Shown: piece after piece, positions 1-5,496 of the stretch | Numbering within the stretch: the first letter of the stretch is position 1 | How the letters are laid out: each line of letters opens with the position of its first letter | Assembly (NCBI GenBank): GCA_035711465.1 | Contig: DASTCC010000448.1 | Coordinates: 1-8,051, forward strand | Source: DASTCC01 sp035711465 | GTDB taxonomy: Bacteria > Acidobacteriota > Vicinamibacteria > Vicinamibacterales > SCN-69-37 | Direction: 5' to 3' | Length of the DNA: 8,051 bases | The notes under the pieces: generated by a model | Databases searched by the model: none | What the model was told of the DNA's origin: nothing | What the model saw: only the letters and a program-made list of their open reading frames with translations | Program-made: the position numbers and the translations under genes

Positions 1-471
1 CTGTCCGCACTCGAAGTCCGGCGCGCCGCCGGCGCCGCCGATCTCGCCGACGTCGACGCGCTGCAGCGGCGGACCTTCACCAACGCCTGGGGCGCCGACG
101 CCATCCGCTGGGAGCTCGAGAACACGGACGTGGCGCGGCTCTACGTCCTGCGCGGGCGCGACGGGGCGTTGATTGGGTATTGCGCCTGCTGGATGGTGTT
201 CGACGAGCTGCACATCAACAGCCTGGCGATCGACGAGAGCTGGCGACGCCGCGGCGCGGCGCGCCATCTGCTGACGTTCGTGTTCGACGACGCCGTGACG
301 GCCGGCGCACGTTCGGCCACGCTCGAAGTACGGCAATCGAACGTTGCCGCCCGTGCTCTGTACGAAGGGCTGGGGTTCCGGGTCGAGGGCGTGCGGCGCG
401 ACTACTACCAGGAGCCGCGTGAGGACGCCTTGATTCTCTGGAACCGGCGCCTCGCCGACGGTCGCGGCTGA
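1..471 (+). CDS. rimI: Ribosomal protein S18-alanine N-acetyltransferase (5' end cut by window edge)
   Basis: This GNAT-fold enzyme transfers acetyl from acetyl-CoA to the N-terminal alanine of ribosomal protein S18 in the cytoplasm. The frame is open from base 1 and gives 156 residues before TGA at 469-471. RimI proteins are about 150 residues long, so only a few N-terminal residues can be missing; the true start lies at or just left of the edge. An internal GTG at 130 would delete the first GNAT strand and helix and is not credible as the start. The acetyl-CoA loop RRRGAA follows LAIDESW (bases 244-261). The segment LEVRQSNVAARALYEGLGF is the classic RimI C-terminal motif. Its Glu (325-327) and Tyr (361-363) are 12 residues apart, as are the catalytic Glu103 and Tyr115 described for enterobacterial RimI. 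rimI often follows tsaB, which may lie just upstream, unseen. Another RimI-like GNAT with a different substrate is possible but less likely. Confidence 0.9.
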   Translation: MSALEVRRAAGAADLADVDALQRRTFTNAWGADAIRWELENTDVARLYVLRGRDGALIGYCACWMVFDELHINSLAIDESWRRRGAARHLLTFVFDDAVTAGARSATLEVRQSNVAARALYEGLGFRVEGVRRDYYQEPREDALILWNRRLADGRG

Positions 472-605
472 CGTACGACATCACCGGGGCGCGCGATCTT
501 GACCGCCCCCGTGCTCAGATTCGGCCTTGATCCTCCGCGGCGCAGGCTCTCGACGACCTCCATCGGTGGCACCTCGCTTGCAGCGGGACCTGTACGGCCG
601 GCGGT

Positions 606-610
606 GGAGG
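606..610 (+). promoter_or_regulatory. Shine-Dalgarno sequence fixing the start at 617
   Basis: GGAGG is followed by 6 nt and then ATG. It selects ATG 617 over the upstream in-frame TTG 527, which would put 30 arginine-rich residues ahead of the signal peptide and spoil it. Confidence 0.75.
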
Positions 611-616
611 TTCGCA

Positions 617-3600
617 ATGGAGGTACGTGCGCAGCGCCTGGCGCCGGCGCGCCTCGGCAGGATCCTGGGCGCGACGCTGCTGGCGCTCGCGATCGCGTCA
701 CCGGTATCGGCGCAGTACTTCGGCCGCAACAAGGTCCAGTTCGACCGCTTCAAGTTCCGCGTGCTGACGACGCCGCACTTCGACATCTACTTCTACCCGG
801 AGGAAGCCGAAGCGGCGACGGTCGCGGGACGGATCGCCGAGCGCTGGTACACGCGCCTGTCGCGCGTCTTCGATCATCAGCTCAGCAGCCGGCAGCCGTT
901 GATTCTCTACGCCAGCCATCCGGACTTTGCGCAGACCAACGTCATCGAAGGGTTCATCGGCGAGGGCACGGGCGGCGTCACCGAAGGGCTGCTGCGGCGC
1001 ATCACGCTGCCGCTCGGCGCGAGCCTGGCCCAGTCCGATCACGTGATCGGCCACGAGCTGGTGCACGCGTTCCAGTTCGACATCCTCGGCCGGCGCGGCG
1101 GCGCGCTGCCGCTCTGGTTCATCGAAGGGATGGCGGAGTATCTGACGATTGGCGTCCGCGATCCGCAGACCGCGATGTGGCTGCGCGACGCGGCGCTGAT
1201 GGATGCTTTGCCGCGAATCTCCGACCTCGACAACCCGAACTACTTTCCCTACCGATGGGGCCACGCGCTCTGGGCGTATCTCGGCGGCCGGTGGGGCGAC
1301 GAGATCGTCGGCACTGCACTCCACCGCGTCGCCGATCCTCTCCAGCAGACGACCGGGGATCCGGTGCGGGTCATCCAGGCGGCGACGGGCGCGACCGAAG
1401 AAGAACTGTCGGCGGCGTGGCACGCGGCCATTCGCCGCGCCTACGGCATCAGCGCGACACCGGAGGCGCGCGCCGCACGATCGACCGCTGCGGCGGCCGG
1501 CGACGCCGAGGTCGTGATCGGCGACGAGGAAGCGGGCGGCCGCATCAACGTCGGTCCTGCCCTCAGTCCGGACGGGACGCGCATCGCGTTTCTCTCGGAG
1601 CGTGGACAGCTCTCCGTGAATCTGTATCTCGCTGACGCCGCCACCGGGCGCGTCACACGTGAGCTAATCTCCACGGCCGTCGATCCGCACTTCGAGAGCC
1701 TTCAGTTCCTGATGTCCGCGGGCAGTTGGAGACCCGATGGCCAGGCGCTGGCCGTGGCGACGCTGGGGAACGGCCGGCCGGCGATTGCCGTCATCGACGC
1801 CCGACGCGGCAGCGTCGTGCAGGAGATTCCTTTTCCGGATCTGGGCGAGGTGTTTCATCCCGACTGGTCGCCGGACGGCACGCGCCTGGCGTTTGCGGCG
1901 CAGGTCAACGGCTTCACCGATCTGTTCGTGCACGACCTGAACACGGGATCGACCACACGGCTCACCGACGACGCGTTCAGCGATCTGCAGCCGTCATGGT
2001 CACCTGACGGCCGTGCGATTGTCTTCGTCAGCGATCGATTCTCGACCGACACCGAGCGGCTCACCTATGGAACCTACGGCCTGGTGACGATCGATCCGGC
2101 GGCGCGGCGGCTGACGCGAGTCGAGACGGGTCTGCGTGGCAACGCTCTCGATCCGACCTGGATCCCCGGCACGCGCCAGATCGCGTTCATCTCGGACTCG
2201 AGCGGGCGGCCCGAGGCGTATCGCGTCGATGCAGGCGGCGGCACGTCGATCCGGATCGCGACGGCGCTCACGGGCATCGCCGGCATCACGCCGCTCAGCC
2301 CGGCGCTCTCGGTGTCCGCGGATGGATCGCGGATCGCCTACTCGGTGTTTCGCGAGGGCGGCTTCGACATTCATATTGCGTCCACGCCCCGGACCGCGGT
2401 CCCGGACCCGGCGGGTGCGCAAGGTCGCGCCGAGCTGCCGCCGACCGAGCGGGAACGATCCGACGTCGACGCGATGCTGCGCGACGCGACGACCGGCCTG
2501 ACCGGCACCGCGTCGTTCGAGACCGTCGCCTACAAGCCGCGCCTGGCGCTCGTCGACATCGGGCAACAGGTGGGTTTCGCCACGGCGGGCGCGCTCGGGT
2601 CGTTCGTCACCGGCGGCATCTCGATGACGTTCAGCGACGTGCTCGGCAATCACCTGCTCGCCACCGGGCTCGCCGTGAACGGCGAATTCCAGGATCTCGG
2701 CGGGCAGGTGCTCTACGTCAACCGCTCGTCGCGCTGGAACTGGGGGGTGTTCGGCGACCGGGTGCCGTACGTCAGCGCCGGCGTCGCATCCGGATTCATC
2801 GAGCAGAACGGGGACGTGCTGTTCGTCGAGCAGGTCAGCCGCGATCGCCAGACCTACCATCGCGCCGGCGGGCTCGTGGCCTATCCGTTCAGCCGGGCGT
2901 TCCGCGTCGAGTTCAGCGCGGCGGCGCAGCACATCGGTTTCTCGCGCGAGATCCAAACGCTCATCGCCGATCCGGCAACCGGCCGGATCATTTCCGACGA
3001 GACGACGGATTTGCCGAGCACGCCGTCGTTGCGCCTGGTGCAGCTGTCCGCCGCGGCGGTGCGCGATACGGCGGCATTCGGCTTCACCGGCCCGATCCTC
3101 GGCCAGCGGATTCGACTGGCCGTCGATCCGACGTTCGGCGATCTCGAGCTCTACAACGTCACCGCGGATGTCCGTCAGTACGTCATGCCCGTCAGGCCGG
3201 TGACGATCGCGGCGCGGGTGATGCATTTCGGCCGTTACGGCAACAGCGCCGAGAGCGAGCGGCTCGTGCCGTTGTATCTCGGCTATCCGGAGCTCGTCCG
3301 CGGCTACGATGCCAACTCTTTCGAAGCCGGCGATTGCAGCGTCACGACCGACGGCTCCTGTCCGGAATTCGATCGCCTGCTCGGCAGCCGTGTGCTCGTG
3401 CTCAACCTCGAAGCGCGGGCGCCGCTCGTCGGCCTCTTTCGAGGCCGGCTCGACTACGGACCGGTGCCGGTCGACGTCTTCGCGTTCTTCGATGCCGGCA
3501 GCGCCTGGAGCAAGGGGCGCGTCGCGCCGATCCGGGCCGAGGGCGACTGGGTGACCAGCGTCGGCGGCGGCGCGCGGTTCAACGCATTCGGTTTTGCGGT

Positions 3601-3682
3601 GCTCGAGCTCAATCTCGTGCGGCCGCTGCAGCGGCCCGGCCGCGGCTGGATGTTCGTGTTCAACCTCCGTCCCGGGTTCTAG
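617..3682 (+). CDS. Exported metallopeptidase-like / PD40 propeller / Omp85-like barrel protein
   Basis: The product has 1021 residues. Start ATG 617 is chosen over TTG 527 because GGAGG sits 6 nt upstream and a signal peptide begins at once: basic residues, a hydrophobic core at about 16-28, and cleavage probably after VSA (30-32). Residues 33-280 resemble gluzincin (peptidase MA-like) domains: HELVH at 146-150 and EGMAEY at 170-175, so H146, H150 and E170 are the presumed zinc ligands and E147 the catalytic base. Residues about 312-595 hold five or six PD40/TolB-type propeller blades (SPDGTRIAF, SWRPDGQALAV, DWSPDGTRLAF, SWSPDGRAIVF, SADGSRIAY). Residues about 633-1021 form alternating amphipathic strands with VRGY at 894-897, the Omp85 loop-6 signature, and end in Phe, as outer-membrane barrels do. 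The likely location is the outer membrane with the peptidase and propeller in the periplasm. Substrate and function are unknown. It may be a processing protease, a secretion device or a catalytically dead scaffold. The 145-bp gap before it suggests its own transcription unit. Confidence 0.85.
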   Translation: MEVRAQRLAPARLGRILGATLLALAIASPVSAQYFGRNKVQFDRFKFRVLTTPHFDIYFYPEEAEAATVAGRIAERWYTRLSRVFDHQLSSRQPLILYASHPDFAQTNVIEGFIGEGTGGVTEGLLRRITLPLGASLAQSDHVIGHELVHAFQFDILGRRGGALPLWFIEGMAEYLTIGVRDPQTAMWLRDAALMDALPRISDLDNPNYFPYRWGHALWAYLGGRWGDEIVGTALHRVADPLQQTTGDPVRVIQAATGATEEELSAAWHAAIRRAYGISATPEARAARSTAAAAGDAEVVIGDEEAGGRINVGPALSPDGTRIAFLSERGQLSVNLYLADAATGRVTRELISTAVDPHFESLQFLMSAGSWRPDGQALAVATLGNGRPAIAVIDARRGSVVQEIPFPDLGEVFHPDWSPDGTRLAFAAQVNGFTDLFVHDLNTGSTTRLTDDAFSDLQPSWSPDGRAIVFVSDRFSTDTERLTYGTYGLVTIDPAARRLTRVETGLRGNALDPTWIPGTRQIAFISDSSGRPEAYRVDAGGGTSIRIATALTGIAGITPLSPALSVSADGSRIAYSVFREGGFDIHIASTPRTAVPDPAGAQGRAELPPTERERSDVDAMLRDATTGLTGTASFETVAYKPRLALVDIGQQVGFATAGALGSFVTGGISMTFSDVLGNHLLATGLAVNGEFQDLGGQVLYVNRSSRWNWGVFGDRVPYVSAGVASGFIEQNGDVLFVEQVSRDRQTYHRAGGLVAYPFSRAFRVEFSAAAQHIGFSREIQTLIADPATGRIISDETTDLPSTPSLRLVQLSAAAVRDTAAFGFTGPILGQRIRLAVDPTFGDLELYNVTADVRQYVMPVRPVTIAARVMHFGRYGNSAESERLVPLYLGYPELVRGYDANSFEAGDCSVTTDGSCPEFDRLLGSRVLVLNLEARAPLVGLFRGRLDYGPVPVDVFAFFDAGSAWSKGRVAPIRAEGDWVTSVGGGARFNAFGFAVLELNLVRPLQRPGRGWMFVFNLRPGF

Positions 3683-3692
3683 GCCGGCGCTC

Positions 3693-3722
3693 TTGCCCGG
3701 TTCCGGAAGGTTGTGGTAGTTT
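3693..3722 (+). promoter_or_regulatory. Candidate sigma70-type promoter with extended -10
   Basis: TTGCCC at 3693-3698 is followed, after an 18-bp spacer, by TAGTTT at 3717-3722. TGG immediately precedes the hexamer, which fits an extended -10 (TGn). It starts 10 bp after the stop of the barrel protein and would begin transcription near 3729, giving a leader of about 30 nt before the DUF465 gene. The -10 matches consensus at only three of six positions, so the call rests mainly on spacing, the TG extension and location in the only sizeable gap here. Confidence 0.35.
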
Positions 3723-3746
3723 GCGTCACCAACTCGTTACTTGAGC

Positions 3747-3754
3747 AAAGGAGG
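3747..3754 (+). promoter_or_regulatory. Strong Shine-Dalgarno sequence for the DUF465 gene
   Basis: AAAGGAGG lies 6 nt before ATG 3761 and is the best ribosome binding site in the window. It rules out the upstream in-frame GTG at 3713 as the start and suggests strong translation of the small protein. Confidence 0.8.
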
Positions 3755-3760
3755 CGGAGC

Positions 3761-4015
3761 ATGGCACAGGCGCCGCGAAGTGATGAGGTGAAGGCAGAAC
3801 TGCTCCAGACCAATGAGATCTTCCGCCAGCTGGTCTCGGAGCACAAAGCCCTCGACGAGCAGATTCGCAACCTCTCCACAGTCTCCTTCCTGAGTGATCA
3901 GCAGCAAATCGAAGAGACATCCCTGAAGAAGAAGAAACTCGCACTGAAAGATCGGATCGAGGCGATGGTTCGCGGCACCGGCCCGACCGGCTTCCCCTCG
4001 ATGGTCGGCAAGTAG
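3761..4015 (+). CDS. DUF465/YdcH-like small coiled-coil protein
   Basis: This is an 84-residue, highly charged, almost wholly helical protein with no signal peptide or membrane span, so probably cytoplasmic. Two helices are visible. The first (about 8-38) contains FRQLVSEHKALDEQIRNL. The second (about 46-71) contains SLKKKKLALKDRIEAMVR, with four consecutive lysines at 56-59. The pattern H-x2-L-D-x2-I followed by LKKxKLxLKDxI is the hallmark of the DUF465 (YdcH-like) family, an expected antiparallel helical hairpin of about 70-80 residues whose biochemical role is not established. The start is fixed by the strong SD at 3747-3754. The gene has its own candidate promoter and a hairpin after it, so it looks monocistronic. 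It is visibly more A-rich than its neighbours (for example AAGAAGAAGAAA at 3926-3937), partly because of its lysine content. The short tail after the second helix (GTGPTGFPSMVGK) is probably disordered. Confidence 0.85.
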   Translation: MAQAPRSDEVKAELLQTNEIFRQLVSEHKALDEQIRNLSTVSFLSDQQQIEETSLKKKKLALKDRIEAMVRGTGPTGFPSMVGK

Positions 4016-4026
4016 CGTTCGCCCAG

Positions 4027-4079
4027 ACACCTGCCGGGGTCGCCTGCCCGGACGGCCTCGGCGGGTGTCGTTCTTCCTT
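4027..4079 (+). terminator. Likely intrinsic terminator after the DUF465 gene
   Basis: ACACCTGCCG (4027-4036) pairs with CGGCGGGTGT (4059-4068) over 10 bp with a single G-U wobble, enclosing a 22-nt loop that can itself pair weakly (GTC with GAC). The stem starts 12 bp after the stop codon. It is followed by a pyrimidine-rich run, TTCTTCCTTC, instead of a clean T tract, so termination may be partial and allow read-through into psd. Confidence 0.55.
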
Positions 4080-4099
4080 CCGCTCTCGTCTCAATCAAC

Positions 4100-4732
4100 G
4101 TGCGCATCGACTCCGCCGCGTGGCCGTTCGTGGCGCTCGCCGCCCTGCCCGCGGCCCTTGCCGCACTCGTCGGATCGCCGCTCGTCGCTGTGACGCTGCT
4201 GCTGCTGCCGATCGCGATCGCCTTGTTCTTTCGCGACCCCGATCGGTCGCCGCCGGCCGCCGCAGATGCCGTGCTCGCGCCCGCGGACGGCGTGGTGATG
4301 CACGCGGGCCCGGCGCGCGAAGGTGAGCCGCCGCCGGGGCAGTGGAACCAGATCACGATCTTCCTGTCGGTGTTCGACGTCCACATCAACCGCACGCCGG
4401 TCGCCGGCCGGGTCGTGCGTGTCGAGCAGCGGCCGGGAACGTTTCGCCCCGCCTTCAAGCACGACTCGCACAGGAACGAACAGTCCGAGATCTGGATCGA
4501 CGTCCATGGCACGCCGGTCGTCGTCAGACAAGTCGTCGGCCTGCTGGCGCGGCGCGTCGTCACCCGGGTCCGTGCTGGCGAGACGCTGGCGACCGGTGCC
4601 AGAATCGGACTGATGAAGTTCGGATCCCGGATGGACGTCTTCGTGCCGACGAGCGCGACGGTGACCTGCGCGAAGGGCGACCGTGTGGTCGCCGGCGAGT
4701 CGATCATCGCCAGACTGGCTGTGTCCGCATGA
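4100..4732 (+). CDS. psd: Phosphatidylserine decarboxylase, short proenzyme form
   Basis: Psd decarboxylates phosphatidylserine to phosphatidylethanolamine at the inner membrane, using a pyruvoyl group made by self-cleavage. The 210-residue product matches the short (archaeal-like) class; the E. coli type is about 320 residues. One or two hydrophobic segments span about 8-45, followed by FFRDPDR. PADG (D63) and DVHINRTPVAG (H95) are conserved positions that, by analogy with characterised Psd enzymes, serve self-cleavage and decarboxylation. FGSRMD gives the Gly175-Ser176 cleavage site; Ser176 would become the pyruvoyl group of the small alpha subunit (about 35 residues). GTG 4100 is the first usable start in the frame and places the membrane segment correctly, but no Shine-Dalgarno sequence precedes it. 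The stop overlaps the pssA start (ATGA at 4729-4732), so the two are probably translationally coupled. Confidence 0.93.
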   Translation: MRIDSAAWPFVALAALPAALAALVGSPLVAVTLLLLPIAIALFFRDPDRSPPAAADAVLAPADGVVMHAGPAREGEPPPGQWNQITIFLSVFDVHINRTPVAGRVVRVEQRPGTFRPAFKHDSHRNEQSEIWIDVHGTPVVVRQVVGLLARRVVTRVRAGETLATGARIGLMKFGSRMDVFVPTSATVTCAKGDRVVAGESIIARLAVSA

Positions 4733-5496
4733 TGCTGCCATTCGACGATCGGCCACCGGGCTCCGGTCCGCGCCGTTATCGCCGCGGCATCTTCCTGCTG
4801 CCGAGCATGATGACGGTGGGCAACCTGTTCTGCGGCTACGCCTGCGTGGTCTACGCCATGCGCGGCGATCTGGCCACGGCCGCGCCGTTCATCGGCATCG
4901 CCATCATCCTCGACATGCTCGACGGCCGCATCGCGCGGCTCACGAATACCACCAGCGCGTTCGGCGTGGAGTTCGACTCGCTCGCCGACGTCGTCTCGTT
5001 CGGCCTGGCGCCGGCGATCCTCGCGTTCGCGTGGGGGCTGTCGGATCTCGGCCGCGTCGGCTGGGCGGCCGGCTTCGTGTTCGTCACCGCCGCGGCGATG
5101 CGCCTGGCGCGCTTCAACATCCAGACGTCGTCGCAGGCCGACAAGCGCTACTTCGTCGGCATGCCGTCGCCGGCGGCGGCGGGCGTGACGGCGGCAACCG
5201 TCTACGCCTGGCCGTATCCGCTGTCCGGCTTCCCGATGTCGATTGCCGCGATCGCCATCGTGCTGGTGCCGGCGGCGCTGATGGTGAGCACGATCAAGTT
5301 TCGCAGCTTCAAGACGATCAACTTCGGCCACCAGCGCACCTATCTGCCGCTGTTCGTCACCGGCCTGCTGATCACGTTCATCGCCGCGGAGCCGCGCGTC
5401 GCCCTGGTCATCCTCGCCTACGGCTATCTGCTGTCGGCGTTCGTCGAGCTCGCCATCAGCCGGCTGAAGACGCGCGCGGAGACACCGGCAGCGTAA
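4729..5496 (+). CDS. pssA: CDP-diacylglycerol--serine O-phosphatidyltransferase
   Basis: PssA joins CDP-diacylglycerol and L-serine to give phosphatidylserine and CMP, supplying the substrate for the Psd encoded just upstream. The 255-residue product is an integral membrane protein with several hydrophobic spans (from about residue 20 to 245). The CDP-alcohol phosphotransferase signature D-x2-D-G-x2-A-R-x8-G-x3-D-x3-D is complete: D62, D65, G66, A69, R70, G79, D83, D87. The preceding RRGIFLLPSMMTVGNLFCG is typical of the membrane-bound (type II) bacterial PssA class and not of the phospholipase-D-like E. coli enzyme. The start is ATG 4729, overlapping the psd stop; ATG 4732 directly after it is equally possible. 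There is no clear ribosome binding site of its own, in keeping with coupling to psd. Its last 41 bp overlap the 3' end of the opposite-strand kinase gene. Phosphatidylglycerophosphate synthase is a less likely alternative given the partner gene. Confidence 0.93.
   Translation: MMLPFDDRPPGSGPRRYRRGIFLLPSMMTVGNLFCGYACVVYAMRGDLATAAPFIGIAIILDMLDGRIARLTNTTSAFGVEFDSLADVVSFGLAPAILAFAWGLSDLGRVGWAAGFVFVTAAAMRLARFNIQTSSQADKRYFVGMPSPAAAGVTAATVYAWPYPLSGFPMSIAAIAIVLVPAALMVSTIKFRSFKTINFGHQRTYLPLFVTGLLITFIAAEPRVALVILAYGYLLSAFVELAISRLKTRAETPAA

Noticed and set aside
499..530. TTGACC at 499-504 as a -35 element for the barrel gene
   Set aside because: No -10-like hexamer occurs 16-18 bp downstream; that position is GC-rich (CGGCCT).
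527..616. TTG 527 as start of the barrel protein
   Set aside because: It would add 30 arginine-rich residues before the signal peptide and lacks the SD spacing seen at ATG 617.
499..1635. A 378-codon plus-strand frame overlapping the peptidase domain
   Set aside because: The product is Arg-rich and unstructured-looking, and it lies over the HELVH domain read in the correct frame.
2000..3226. A 408-codon minus-strand frame opposite the barrel protein
   Set aside because: The composition is Arg/Glu/His-rich without domains, opposite propeller and barrel segments with clear motifs.
3898..5331. A 477-codon minus-strand frame opposite psd and pssA
   Set aside because: The translation is low-complexity (Arg, His, Asp, Glu) and opposite two well-supported enzymes; it also crosses the DUF465 end and the terminator-like hairpin.
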